A stretch of DNA of 64,000 nucleotides from H2-BAC3 sp045863035. GTDB taxonomy: Bacteria > Bacteroidota > Ignavibacteria > Ignavibacteriales > Ignavibacteriaceae. The stretch covers positions 161,987-225,986 of the forward strand of contig BTUV01000001.1 of assembly GCA_045863035.1 (NCBI GenBank), in the 5' to 3' direction. A model generated the notes under the pieces. The model made no database searches. It worked only from the letters and a program-made list of their open reading frames with translations, and was not told the origin of the DNA. Shown here one piece after another: positions 37,330-47,600 of the stretch. How positions within the stretch are numbered: the stretch's first letter is position 1; each line of letters starts with the position of its first letter. The translations under genes were made by a program, and so were the position numbers.

Positions 37330-37910
37330 GCTGTGAATTTTCGTGAACCTGGTTTAACTAACGGAATTCCGTCTTTACATAACGGACATTCATCACTTTC
37401 ATAAGCGGTTACCTCAATTGAAACCGCCCCTATCTGAGGAAATCCAAACTGCACTTTACCGTTACTTCGGTCAACTAAATAACCGACTCCAGCAACAATG
37501 CCGCCGGAAGACTGAACAATCTCAATCACTTCTTTAACAGAACCGCCGGTTGTTACAACATCTTCGCAGACAAGAAATCTTTCTCCGGGTTTTATTTCAA
37601 ATCCCCTCCTTAACGTAAACAGTTTATCTTCCCGTTCAGTAAAGATGAATTTTTTATTAAGCTGGCGCGCAACTTCATACCCCACTATTATTCCTCCCAT
37701 TGCAGGAGCTATAACACCGTCAATTTCGGTATTACGAAAATAATCCGCGATATTTGAAGATATAATTCTTGTATAATCAGGATACTGTAAAACTTTAGCA
37801 CACTGAAAATAGGATGCGCTGTGTTTGCCGGATGTTAAAAGGAAATGACCACTGAGGAGAGCTTCTGCCTTCTTGAAAAAATCAAATGCCTGATCCTGCG
37901 TTACTGCCAT
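37326..37910 (-). CDS. pyrE: Orotate phosphoribosyltransferase
   Basis: The 194-residue enzyme makes orotidine 5'-phosphate from orotate and PRPP in pyrimidine synthesis. It has the substrate-binding SGKHSASYFQCAKVLQYP, APAMGGIIVGYEVARQL and the PRPP loop FLVCEDVVTTGGSVKEV (acidic pair E-D, about 111-127). Two Cys near the C-terminus (DECPLCKDG) are typical of the PyrE form in Bacteroidetes and archaea. It touches the pterin dehydratase gene at base 37910 (TAATG) and overlaps the MscS gene by 4 bases. Confidence 0.95.
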   Translation of the reverse strand: MAVTQDQAFDFFKKAEALLSGHFLLTSGKHSASYFQCAKVLQYPDYTRIISSNIADYFRNTEIDGVIAPAMGGIIVGYEVARQLNKKFIFTEREDKLFTLRRGFEIKPGERFLVCEDVVTTGGSVKEVIEIVQSSGGIVAGVGYLVDRSNGKVQFGFPQIGAVSIEVTAYESDECPLCKDGIPLVKPGSRKFTA

Positions 37911-38197
37911 TACTGCCTCCCGAAAATCTGTTCAATAGTTGAAGCGAGTTTCATATCAGAAGCAGTGACAGCATTTTCTGAATGAGTATATAATATAATT
38001 CTAACTCTATTCCAGCTATAGAGCGAAAAATCAGGATGATGATTCATTTTTTCAGCTTCAACAGAAACCTTGTATAAAAAGGAAAAAGCAGAAACAAAAT
38101 CCGCGAATTGATATTCCCTCACTAATCTGCCAGACTCATCTGACTGCCATTCTTTATTTTCGGCAAGCCATTCCGCCGGTTTTACATCATCAGTCAT
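37910..38197 (-). CDS. 4a-hydroxytetrahydrobiopterin dehydratase
   Basis: The 95-residue protein matches pterin-4a-carbinolamine dehydratase, which regenerates the tetrahydropterin cofactor after aromatic amino acid hydroxylation. The catalytic signature EKMNHHPDFSLYSWNRV, with a His-His pair and a later His and Asp (THSENAVTASD), is complete. No phenylalanine hydroxylase gene is in the window. The family is also known as DCoH, and in bacteria it may act with molybdopterin enzymes. Start ATG; the next gene, pyrE, begins in its stop codon. Confidence 0.92.
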   Translation of the reverse strand: MTDDVKPAEWLAENKEWQSDESGRLVREYQFADFVSAFSFLYKVSVEAEKMNHHPDFSLYSWNRVRIILYTHSENAVTASDMKLASTIEQIFGRQ

Positions 38198-38221
38198 AAT
38201 CGTATTCGGTTTTTCTTCAAT

Positions 38222-38257
38222 AAAAAAGGCGTATTCAAAAAAAGTAAATACGCCTTT
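38222..38257 (-). terminator. Rho-independent terminator of clpC
   Basis: An 11-bp perfect stem (AAAGGCGTATT / AATACGCCTTT), with an 11-base loop, is followed on the minus strand by TTTTTTATTG. It lies 47 bases after the clpC stop codon and separates it from the pterin dehydratase-pyrE unit. Confidence 0.9.
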
Positions 38258-38303
38258 GTGTAATTAAATAAACAAGATTGTAACTACATCAGTCCTTTAT
38301 TAC

Positions 38304-40805
38304 TCAGGACTTCTCTTCAGTTTCAGCCGGGCTTTCCTCAACAGTATCGGACTCAACAAATGCCAGCCGGTCACTTCCTTCAAGGTATTTTGCAATAATC
38401 CTACTGCCTTCCTTAAAGTTCGAGAGAAGAATTTCCTCAGCAAGAGGATCTTCTATATACTGTTGTATCGCTCTTCTGAGAGGTCGCGCGCCAAATTTGG
38501 GGTCGTATCCTTTGGATGCAACAAACTCCTTTGCCTCGCTCTCAAGAGAAAGTTTCATCTTATTCTCTTTGATATTGTTCATCAGATCTTTTACTTCAAT
38601 ATCAATAATTTTAAGAATGTCATCCTTTTCAAGACTTCTGAAAACAATAGTCTCATCAAGACGATTCAGGAACTCCGGACTAAACAAACGGCGCATTGCA
38701 TCTTCAACCGTATTTTTCATACTGGTATATTGATCATCACTGCCGGTCTGGTTAAACCCGAATGAACTAATGTTTTTAATGTCTCTTGCTCCAACATTCG
38801 AAGTCATAATGATGATTGTATTCTTGAAATCAACTTTGCGACCGAGACTATCAGTTAACACACCTTCATCAAGTACCTGAAGCAGAATTCCAAATATATC
38901 AGGATGTGCCTTTTCAATTTCATCAAAAAGAACAACTGAGTATGGCTTCCTTCTTACTTTCTCAGTTAACTGCCCCCCTTCTTCATATCCAACATATCCG
39001 GGAGGCGCTCCGACCAGCCGGCTGACCGCGAATTTTTCCATATATTCACTCATATCTATTTTGATCAGAGCATTCTCTGAATCAAAGAGATATTTGGCCA
39101 ACACTTTACAAAGTTCGGTTTTGCCAACACCGGTTGGTCCGAGAAAGAGGAAACTTCCTATCGGGCGGTTCGGTGATTTTAATCCTGCTCTTGCGCGACG
39201 TATAGAGCGCGTGAGTTTTGAGACTGCTTCATCCTGACCGATAATCTGACCTTTTAGTGCGTCTTCCATCTTAATAATTTTATCGGTTTCAGTCTGAGCT
39301 ACTCTGTTAACGGGAATTCCGGTCATCATCGCGACAACGGTAGCAATATCATCTTCAGTTACATCATAGACAATGTCTTTTGAATTTATATCCCACTCTT
39401 TTTTAGCGAGTTCCAAATCAAATTGCAGTTTCCGCTCTTTGTCACGGAGTTTAGCTGCTTCTTCGTAGTCTTGACGTTTTACAACACTTGCTTTTTCCAG
39501 ACGGACAGCATCAATCTCGTTTTCAAGAACAATAATATCATCAGGAACTTTAAAATTGCCCATGTGAACTCTTGAACCTGCCTCATCCAGCACATCTATG
39601 GCTTTATCAGGAAGATGCCTGTCAGTTATATACCGGTTACTGAGTTTCACCGCGGATTCAATTGAGTCATCTGAATACTTAACATGATGATGCTCTTCAT
39701 ATTTAAATTTTATATTATTTAAAATCTGAATCGTTTCTTCATAACTCGGCGGGTCAACCATTACTTTCTGGAATCTGCGGTCAAGCGCTCCATCGGTTTC
39801 TATATATTTCCGGTATTCATCAAGTGTGGTTGCGCCAATGCACTGTATATCACCTCTTGCAAGAGCAGGTTTAAACATGTTGGAGGCATCAAGTGAACCT
39901 GACGCGCCTCCCGCCCCGACAATCGTATGAAGCTCATCAATAAAAAGAATAATATCCTTCGCCTTTTCAAGTTCATTCATCAGAGCTTTCATCCGCTCCT
40001 CAAACTGTCCTCGATATTTTGTTCCGGCAACAAGACCCGCCAAATCGAGTGTTACTACTCTTTTATCCTGTAGAATTCTTGGCACTTTCTTCTGGATAAT
40101 CCGAATTGCTAAACCTTCAGCAATCGCGGTTTTTCCGACACCTGGCTCACCTATCAGTACAGGATTATTCTTTTTTCTGCGACTAAGTATCTGGGCAACT
40201 CTTTCAATCTCCTTCTCACGACCAACAACCGGGTCGAGTTTATCGTCTATTGCCAATTTCGTCAAATCTCTGCCGAAATTATCCAGGACAGGGGTTTTAG
40301 TTTTATCTTGCTTCTTATCGGGTTGATTTTGAGGAGGAGCAGTGCCGCGACCTGGTTCTTTGGGCTCCCTGCCTGAAAGCAAACTACTAAGCTCGTTACG
40401 GGCAGAATCGTAATTGATGCTGAATTGAACCAGTATTTGGGTTGCCAGGTTATCCTCGTCCCTGAGGAGTGAGAGTAATAGATGTTCGGTGCCAATAACA
40501 TCAGCTTTGTAGATTTTTGCCTCAATCTGGGTGATTTTGAGGACTTTTTCCGCTTGTTTTGTCAGAGGAATATTGCCTAAAGTGAGTGTACCGCCGCTGG
40601 TTCTTACTGACTCTTCAACTGCTTTCTTGAGTCTGAGAAGATCGCAGTCAAGGTTTTTAAGGATTCTAATAGCCACACCCTGCCCCTCACGGATGAGCCC
40701 GAGAAGGAGGTGTTCAGTTCCAATATAATCGTGTCCGAGCCGTAATGCCTCTTCCCTGCTGAGCCGAATTACATCCTGTAATCTGTCAGAGAAATTGCCT
40801 TCCAT
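38304..40805 (-). CDS. clpC: ATP-dependent Clp protease ATPase subunit ClpC
   Basis: The 833-residue AAA+ unfoldase feeds proteins to ClpP. Order: two ClpN repeats (1-about 145; SREEALRLGHDYIGTEHLL, then TEHLLLSLLRDEDN), first ATPase with GEPGVGKTAIAEG near 220, a UVR/middle region (QDYEEAAKLRDKER near 440), and second ATPase with GPTGVGKTELCK near 555. The ClpP-contact-like segment and C-terminal small domain follow. The UVR-type middle domain and length support ClpC over ClpB. It is transcribed alone, with its own terminator, and diverges from the flotillin operon. Confidence 0.95.
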   Translation of the reverse strand: MEGNFSDRLQDVIRLSREEALRLGHDYIGTEHLLLGLIREGQGVAIRILKNLDCDLLRLKKAVEESVRTSGGTLTLGNIPLTKQAEKVLKITQIEAKIYKADVIGTEHLLLSLLRDEDNLATQILVQFSINYDSARNELSSLLSGREPKEPGRGTAPPQNQPDKKQDKTKTPVLDNFGRDLTKLAIDDKLDPVVGREKEIERVAQILSRRKKNNPVLIGEPGVGKTAIAEGLAIRIIQKKVPRILQDKRVVTLDLAGLVAGTKYRGQFEERMKALMNELEKAKDIILFIDELHTIVGAGGASGSLDASNMFKPALARGDIQCIGATTLDEYRKYIETDGALDRRFQKVMVDPPSYEETIQILNNIKFKYEEHHHVKYSDDSIESAVKLSNRYITDRHLPDKAIDVLDEAGSRVHMGNFKVPDDIIVLENEIDAVRLEKASVVKRQDYEEAAKLRDKERKLQFDLELAKKEWDINSKDIVYDVTEDDIATVVAMMTGIPVNRVAQTETDKIIKMEDALKGQIIGQDEAVSKLTRSIRRARAGLKSPNRPIGSFLFLGPTGVGKTELCKVLAKYLFDSENALIKIDMSEYMEKFAVSRLVGAPPGYVGYEEGGQLTEKVRRKPYSVVLFDEIEKAHPDIFGILLQVLDEGVLTDSLGRKVDFKNTIIIMTSNVGARDIKNISSFGFNQTGSDDQYTSMKNTVEDAMRRLFSPEFLNRLDETIVFRSLEKDDILKIIDIEVKDLMNNIKENKMKLSLESEAKEFVASKGYDPKFGARPLRRAIQQYIEDPLAEEILLSNFKEGSRIIAKYLEGSDRLAFVESDTVEESPAETEEKS

Positions 40806-40945
40806 GTATTCTTTTTCCTGTTCTTAGAGTAAAATCTGCTAATATAAAATCTTGATTCTGTGGTAAAAATATATCAAAAACTCTTGCCAATCAAGTGACT
40901 AAAATTGAATGTACAAAAGATTTGCATATTACCATACATATTCTA

Positions 40946-40977
40946 TTAGTAAAACCACTTCCGTTTGATTAAATTTG
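40946..40977 (+). promoter_or_regulatory. Bacteroidetes-type promoter of the floA operon
   Basis: A -7 box TAAATTTG (40970-40977) matches TAnnTTTG exactly and lies 24 bases upstream of the floA ATG. At the expected -33 position (20 bases upstream) is TTAG, one mismatch to TTTG. The 196-base clpC-floA spacer otherwise shows no clear sites. Confidence 0.5.
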
Positions 40978-41001
40978 TGCCATTCACAAAAGGAGTTGTT
41001 T

Positions 41002-41997
41002 ATGGACATCACTGAATTTGCAGCCGAATTTTCGTTAGTCGCGATAGTTCTGCTTGTATTTCTAATCATATTATTTTTCTATTTCGTTCCCGTCGGGTTG
41101 TATATCACGGCATTTTTCTCCGGAGTAAAGGTAAAAATTGCGCGTGACCTTATCGGAATGCGCTTTCGTAAGGTTCCGCCTCACGTAATCGTCCGGGCAA
41201 AAATTACCGCAACCAAAGCCGGTATTGACCTCGATATAGGCAAACTGGAAGCCCACTATATGGCGGGCGGAAATGTGGATAAAGTTGTAAATGCCCTCAT
41301 TTCAGCCGATAAAGCCAATATCGCACTTTCCTTTGAACGCGCTACCGCAATTGACCTTGCGGGAAGAGATGTTCTGGAAGCCGTTAAAATGTCCGTTCTT
41401 CCGAGGGTGGTCGAAACCCCGCTGGTTGCAGCTATGGCAAAAGACGGAATTCAGCTTAAAGCAGTTGCCCGTATTACCCTCAGAGCCAATATTGAGCGTT
41501 TGGTGGGCGGTGCCGGTGAAGCTACAATCCTTGCCCGTGTGGGTGAAGGTATTGTATCCACCATCGGTTCGAGCGACAGCCATAAACACGTTCTTGAAAA
41601 CCCTGATTCAATCTCGAAAGTCGTCCTTGGTAAAGGATTAGACGCAGGAACTGCCTTCGAGATTCTTTCAATTGACATTGCAGATGTGGATGTCGGTGAA
41701 AATATCGGTGCAAAACTGCAGACTGACCAGGCGGAAGCTGATCTGAAAATAGCCCGTGCCCGTGCTGAAGAAAGAAGAGCCGCTGCAGTTGCCCTTGATC
41801 AGGAAATGGTGGCTGAAGTTTCAAGACAGCGTGCTAAAGTTATTGAGGCAGAGGCCGAAATTCCAAGAGCCATTGCTGATGCTTTCAAATCAGGCAATCT
41901 TGGTATAATGGACTATTATAACCTCCGTAACGTCCAGGCAGATACCCAAATGAGAGAAGCCATCGCAAAACCGGAAGAGAGAAAAGGTAAAGAATAA
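41002..41997 (+). CDS. floA: Flotillin-like protein FloA
   Basis: The 331-residue SPFH-family protein has an N-terminal membrane helix (VAIVLLVFLIILFFYFVPVG, about 12-31). It matches FloA (YqfA) with PRVVETPLVAAMAKDGIQLK, HKHVLENPDSISK and a C-terminal coiled region rich in Ala, Glu and Arg (ARARAEERRAAAVAL), ending EIPRAIADAFKSGNLGIMDYY. FloA forms membrane microdomains and affects fluidity. Start ATG 41002 lies 6 bases after AAAGGAG; the frame extends 9 codons upstream but without a signal. It is the first of three closely spaced genes; its stop codon shares a base with the next start. Confidence 0.94.
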   Translation: MDITEFAAEFSLVAIVLLVFLIILFFYFVPVGLYITAFFSGVKVKIARDLIGMRFRKVPPHVIVRAKITATKAGIDLDIGKLEAHYMAGGNVDKVVNALISADKANIALSFERATAIDLAGRDVLEAVKMSVLPRVVETPLVAAMAKDGIQLKAVARITLRANIERLVGGAGEATILARVGEGIVSTIGSSDSHKHVLENPDSISKVVLGKGLDAGTAFEILSIDIADVDVGENIGAKLQTDQAEADLKIARARAEERRAAAVALDQEMVAEVSRQRAKVIEAEAEIPRAIADAFKSGNLGIMDYYNLRNVQADTQMREAIAKPEERKGKE

Positions 41998-42578
41998 TGG
42001 ATGACATTATTCAATACCTGATTTACGGCCTCATTTTCTACTACTTCTTTCTTGGAGGTAAGAAAAAGAAGCCCGCTGATAAGCGCCCGGAAGAACAAGG
42101 GCTTCCCCGCCGGCAGACCTCGAATAGTGATCAGGAAATTGAATATCGTTCTGAACCGGTCCCATCATCACAGACCGGTTCAGATGATATTCTTAAAGAG
42201 GTTGAAAAGATTCTTGGACTACCTCCAAGGCCTGAAACCACCAGAGGTGAAATTCCGGAAATAAGAAAAAAACCGGCTGAACCCCTGATTAAACCTCCCG
42301 CAAAAGTTTTCCGTCAGGAAGACTTTGTTATCAGGAAAGAACAGGTTATAGATCCGGTTAAAGCAGCAAGTCATCGTGAGAATGACCCAAGTGCACCTTT
42401 TGTGCATAAAATTCTTACTTATGACTATGATGTTCTGCCTAATCGTGGTGAAACAGGTGTACCATTTCACTTTGCAAAGGATTTAAGGGAGAACCTGAAG
42501 AAGAAAAAAAATCTTCAGGAAATGTTCATCTTCTCTGAAATCATAAACCGTCCCGGCAGGCACCGCAGATTTCGTTGA
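41997..42578 (+). CDS. Unknown protein downstream of FloA
   Basis: The 193-residue protein has an N-terminal hydrophobic stretch (DDIIQYLIYGLIFYYFFLGG, about 2-21) followed by a highly basic KKKKPADKR and a charged, Pro-rich low-complexity region. The C-terminal part (from about 130) is more regular: APFVHKILTYDYDVLP and LRENLKKKKNLQEMFIFSEI. It is probably anchored in the inner membrane with the tail in the cytoplasm. Its start overlaps the floA stop codon, and its stop overlaps the helicase start (TTGA). I do not recognise the family. The close linkage to FloA suggests a shared membrane role. Confidence 0.7.
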   Translation: MDDIIQYLIYGLIFYYFFLGGKKKKPADKRPEEQGLPRRQTSNSDQEIEYRSEPVPSSQTGSDDILKEVEKILGLPPRPETTRGEIPEIRKKPAEPLIKPPAKVFRQEDFVIRKEQVIDPVKAASHRENDPSAPFVHKILTYDYDVLPNRGETGVPFHFAKDLRENLKKKKNLQEMFIFSEIINRPGRHRRFR

Positions 42579-44581
42579 AGAAATATACCCTTAAAAGGAT
42601 ATCCGGTCAGACGGGCTCCATCAGCCAGAAGCTTGATGAAGCCCGTTTTACTATAAACTATAAAAACCTACTAAACCCGGCTCAATTTGAAGCCGCTTCT
42701 GCTCTTGATGGTCCTCACCTTATTATTGCCGGAGCCGGTACAGGTAAAACCCGGACTTTAGTTTATCGCTTAGCCCGCCTTATTGAGTCTGGCTATGACC
42801 CTAAAAGCATTCTCCTGCTCACTTTCACCAGAAAATCAGCTAAAGAGATGCTCACCCGCGCTACTCAGCTTTTAGACCATAGATGCTCTCACGTAAATGG
42901 CGGAACGTTCCATTCATTTGCTAATCTGCTGATGAGAAAATACGCCGTTGCAATGGGCATAAAAAGCAATTTTACTATTCTTGATCAGGGTGACAGCGAA
43001 GATGTTATCAATCTCCTCAGAACGCAAGCCGGCGTAATTTCAAAAGATAAACGCTTTCCAAACAAATCAACAATTTTCAGGATATTAAGTCTTGCACTCA
43101 ATACCTATAAATCGGTTGATCAGATTATCATTGAAGAGTTCCCCCATTTCATAAACGAGCTTGATAAGATTATGACCATTGGGGGTAAATACACGGAATA
43201 TAAAAGGCAAAACAATCTGTTTGATTATGATGACCTTCTGATCTTCACGAAAGATTTTCTTCTTTCCGGCTCCCCTGCCTCATTGGCATTTCTGAATACT
43301 CTGAACTTTGTAATGATTGATGAATATCAGGATACTAATAAACTCCAGGCGGAACTGGTGCGCGGGCTTACTTCCCTTAAAAAAAATATTATGGTAGTGG
43401 GTGACGATGCACAGTCAATATATTCATTCCGCGGCGCAAATTTTCAGAATATTATGGAATTCCCGGAACAGTATCCGGGTACAAAACTAATTTTACTTGA
43501 AGAAAACTACCGCAGCACACAAAATATCCTGAACTTTGCAAATCGTATATACGAAGGAGCTTCAGAAAAATTCGATAAAGAACTGTTCACCCGCAGAACC
43601 GGAGGAAGCTCTCCGCTAATTGTTGCAGCAATTAATGATAAAATGCAGTCGCACTTTATCGTTGACCAGATACTTGAACTTCGCGAACAGGGAGTTTCGC
43701 TTAATGATATTGCCGTGCTTTTCCGCTCATCGTACTTTTCATTTGACCTTGAGCTTGAGCTTACCAAAGCCAATATCTCCTATGTAAAATTCGGAGGGAT
43801 GAAATTTGTTGAGACTGCCCATATAAAGGATGTACTCGCATTCCTGAGAATAAGCGTTAACCCCACAGATTTTGTAAGCTGGTACCGCATATTACTTTTA
43901 CATGAAGGAATCGGTCCCCGCTCGGCTGAAAAAATAATCGCAGAGTTAAACAGCGGTACACTAAATATTGAGCGTGAACCTGAACGTCAACAGATGAGGC
44001 ATGGTGATACTATCTATAACCTGCTGCAGATGTTCTTCAAACTTATTCGCACACAGAAGTCTCCTGAGCAAAAGGTTGACCATATTCTTCAGTACTACTA
44101 TCCTTTATTTAAAGCTAAGTACGATGATTACAACAAGCGGTTAAAGGACCTTGAGTTCCTTACTAATATGGCTTCACAATATCAGTCCCCCGAATCTTTT
44201 CTCAGTGACCTTGCCATAGAACCCCCTGTTGATAGTGTTACGGATATGGGTGATGAAGACAAAAATGATGAATATCTTACCCTTTCAACCATACATTCAG
44301 CTAAGGGGCTTGAGTGGCATTCTGTTTTTGTAATTCATGTGCTTGATGGTCATTTCCCCTCTTCACGAAATGGCGAAAAACTGGAAGCTCTTGATGAGGA
44401 ACGCAGGTTATTATATGTTGCGGTAACCAGAGCGAAAAATAATCTCTATCTCACCTATCCGATGAATATCTATGACAGGGAGTCAGGAACAACTTTATCA
44501 AAACCGTCACGATTCCTGGATACAATAACCCCAGACCTTGCCGAAGGATATCTTGTTGACGGGACTGCACTGCTGGAATGA
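42575..44581 (+). CDS. UvrD/Rep-type ATP-dependent DNA helicase
   Basis: The 668-residue superfamily 1 helicase moves 3'-5' along DNA, as in UvrD, Rep and PcrA. It shows the Q-motif region NPAQFEAA, Walker A IIAGAGTGKTRTL (about 50-62), motif II MIDEYQDTN, motif III GDDAQSIYSFRGA, motif IV EENYRST, motif V TLSTIHSAKGLEW and motif VI LYVAVTRAKNNLYL. The start is TTG 42575, overlapping the upstream stop codon; no ATG lies nearby before the Q motif. The family call is firm but which paralogue it is remains unclear. A strong terminator follows 50 bases after the stop. Confidence 0.92.
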   Translation: MKKYTLKRISGQTGSISQKLDEARFTINYKNLLNPAQFEAASALDGPHLIIAGAGTGKTRTLVYRLARLIESGYDPKSILLLTFTRKSAKEMLTRATQLLDHRCSHVNGGTFHSFANLLMRKYAVAMGIKSNFTILDQGDSEDVINLLRTQAGVISKDKRFPNKSTIFRILSLALNTYKSVDQIIIEEFPHFINELDKIMTIGGKYTEYKRQNNLFDYDDLLIFTKDFLLSGSPASLAFLNTLNFVMIDEYQDTNKLQAELVRGLTSLKKNIMVVGDDAQSIYSFRGANFQNIMEFPEQYPGTKLILLEENYRSTQNILNFANRIYEGASEKFDKELFTRRTGGSSPLIVAAINDKMQSHFIVDQILELREQGVSLNDIAVLFRSSYFSFDLELELTKANISYVKFGGMKFVETAHIKDVLAFLRISVNPTDFVSWYRILLLHEGIGPRSAEKIIAELNSGTLNIEREPERQQMRHGDTIYNLLQMFFKLIRTQKSPEQKVDHILQYYYPLFKAKYDDYNKRLKDLEFLTNMASQYQSPESFLSDLAIEPPVDSVTDMGDEDKNDEYLTLSTIHSAKGLEWHSVFVIHVLDGHFPSSRNGEKLEALDEERRLLYVAVTRAKNNLYLTYPMNIYDRESGTTLSKPSRFLDTITPDLAEGYLVDGTALLE

Positions 44582-44630
44582 AGCCCTGAAACATTTACAG
44601 ATTCCATAACCCCGCTTTTAAACAACAAAA

Positions 44631-44660
44631 AAAGGCCGCCTCATTTCTGAGGCGGCCTTT
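44631..44660. terminator. Bidirectional terminator between helicase and T9SS cargo genes
   Basis: A 13-bp perfect stem (AAAGGCCGCCTCA / TGAGGCGGCCTTT) with a 4-base loop is flanked by A-runs upstream and T-runs downstream. Both the rightward helicase and the leftward large protein gene (stop at 44683) can use it. Confidence 0.95.
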
Positions 44661-44682
44661 TTTGTTTTAAGTATTCAGATGA

Positions 44683-47600
44683 TTACTTTAGGAACATCAT
44701 CTTCTTAGTTGCAGAGAACTCACCTGCTTCCAGTTTATAGATATACAGACCGGTTGAAAGTTTTGTAGCATCAAAATTAACAACGTGGTTTCCTGCTTTC
44801 AGGGAACCGTTAATAATGGTTGCAACTTTTTCACCGAGTACGCTATAAACACTAAGCGTTACGTTTGCATCTTTCGGAAGAGCAAACTTAATGGTGGTCG
44901 AAGGGTTGAACGGATTCGGATAGTTCTGAGCAAGCTCAAATACACCCGGAATCTCAACATTAACTTCAACTTCTGTTGAATAGCTGAATGTTCCGTCAAA
45001 ATCAATCTGTTTCAGACGGTAGGTATATACACCAGGGGTTACATCCTTGTCGGTATAAGTATATCTGCTTAATTCAGCAGTATTGCCTTTACCTTCAACG
45101 AATGAAACTGAGGTGAATGACTCACCTGCTGCTTTTCTTTCAATGCTGAAGCCGCTGTTGTTTACTTCTGAAGCGGTTGACCAGTTCAGAACAACATCGC
45201 TGCCCGAAATAGCTGCTGCAAATGAGGTAAGTTCAACAGGAACTTCCGCGGTTGTGTGATAGAGACCGAAACCGTTGTTTGTACCAAGTACAAATATATC
45301 AACAGTTCCGTCAGGATTGCGTCTTACTTCAAGATCACCGGTTCCGCCAGTGTTTGAATTGTTACCCATTGAAGGAGTAATTCCATAGGTAAAGGCATTT
45401 GCGAAATCAGCATTTGGAACGCCAACAACACGGCCGTTTTCATTTCCAGCGCCATACTGATAGGTAGCAAAGTATTCAACATCTGCTTTTGAACCAACAT
45501 AACGGATTGCGTTAGTACCGGTAGCAACTACCGTTCCAGGCACTGTTCCGAGTAAGGTACCATCTGCAGCGTATCTCTTAGCACTGTTTCCACCGGAATT
45601 CCAGTAGAAGCCACCGCCGGGGATAGGGCCGACTGCCGCAGAACCACCTGCTGCACCATCAGAAAGTGTAATTGAATCAGGTAAAGCATTAAATGCTCCG
45701 CCGGTCATTTTCCAGATATATACTTTTCCTATACCTGCGGTTGCGCTTGCAGCCCAGATTTCAGCAGTGTTAGCTGAGAAATCACCAACAACGGTAATCT
45801 TGTCGCCAAGTCTTACCAGTTGTGCAGGAGCATAATCTACAACTTTTACCGGAGCAGTTGCTTCATCATTCCACATATATACGCGGAAGGTATCCAAAGC
45901 AGTTACTTTAAGGTTAGCTGCAATTATTTTGCCGTCCATGGTAACACCTGCATCGTTCAGAGGGAAAGTACCTCCGGCAATACCGGTAACATCCAGGATA
46001 CCTGCATCATTACCCGTGATTGCATTGACAACTCTTACATTGAGTCCGCCGTTACGGCTTACAACATAAAGTCTCTGGTTTCCGCCAACAACACCATACC
46101 CAAGACCACGCTCGGTGCTGGCACTTGGTGAGAACCATGAAGGGAGATTATTCTTGTATTTTGACTTCTCCCAGGAAGTGGTCAGAGCTGGTAACTGCCA
46201 AGCCACACCAACAGAGCGAACAAACCATGCTCTTTCAGTTGTAACAATAAGCGGAACCCAGGTCTTGCCGGTATCTTGTGAAAGGAAACTTCTTCCCGGA
46301 GTAGTCAGAGGTGAGTTATGAGCACCTAACGGGAACTGAATTTCCGAGTTAAACATTAAAGATATCCAGTAGTCAGTTCCTGCCTGGAAGCCCGGAGCAT
46401 CATCACCCAATGGAAGTGTTACATAAGCACCGCCGGTTGAGAGATAGTTATCTCCGCCGTATTTCTTTACATAAAGAAGCGGACCAGGAGCTGAGGTTGT
46501 TGCACCAGGACCCCAGATTCCGACCATTACTGAGTCAGAGCTGGCTTCGGTTCTGTAATATGCATCAACGTTTGTAAGTTTCACATCTGCCTGTGCGGTA
46601 AACCTTACTGCACCCCAAAGTGAAATGTTATTCGTGCTGAATCCGATAAAGGTATTCGGCAGATTCTGACCATTGTCATATCTGTTTCTGATAGTTGAAT
46701 CAGGATAAACGAGGGTCTTATGGTTTGCACCGGCGTTATTAAACGAATTGATCGTATCACCGGCTGCTGTTATAGCAACAACAGTTGAAACGGTTCCTCT
46801 GTTAAGAACAGAAGCACCAATATTAACAGTATCAACGTAACCGGCAGCAACACCAGGACGTTCAACAGGAGCACCAGGCACACCTGCAATGCTGTAGTTT
46901 AAGGTGAAAGGTACTGTTGATAAACCAGCATTTACTATATATGCATCAAGTGAAACTGGAATGTTTGCCTGAACATTAAACGGAGTTGGACCCTGTCCTA
47001 CAACCTGTAAACCGTTATCTGTAAAAGTATTATTACCATAGATAATGTTTGTACTGTTCAGAAGACCTGAAGCAACTCCGGTTCCAATCGATGAAGGATT
47101 AACCGCGAGTTCTTCTTCCCCTTTCACTAAGCCATTTACTGCCTCTGAAGGGAATGTCGGGATTGCATTTAGCTGTTTAACTTCAGCTACTGCATAATCT
47201 ACAGGTGGTACTTCAACGATTGCAACATCGTCCAAGAATAAATACCACATATCAGCAAGACTATATGCCTGGAATCCGATGAAGTAATTACCACTCATAG
47301 GTACCTGGAATGTAGCAAAACTCATTTGATAGGTAGTATTTATAATACTTGGAAGATCGGCAAGTACTGTATATAAACTATCAGGTATCGGAGCTGATCC
47401 GATAGCTACTTTGAGTTTTTCAGCATAGGAAGCACTTTGTGCTTTATAGTAAAAAACAACTCTGTAAGTTTTACCTGCTTGAAGTGTTGTTGAAGGAGCA
47501 ATGAGCCAGTCGTTACCAGGGAGGGTTCCGCTGTAGTTGTAACGTGCACTGTTAGCGCCTGAATTTGGTGAGCTATTGCTCTTAATCCAGGTGGTGCCGC

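Noticed and set aside
37910..38197. Phenylalanine hydroxylase partner next to the pterin dehydratase
   Set aside because: The neighbours are pyrE and clpC; no aromatic amino acid hydroxylase is in the window, so a phenylalanine pathway is not claimed.
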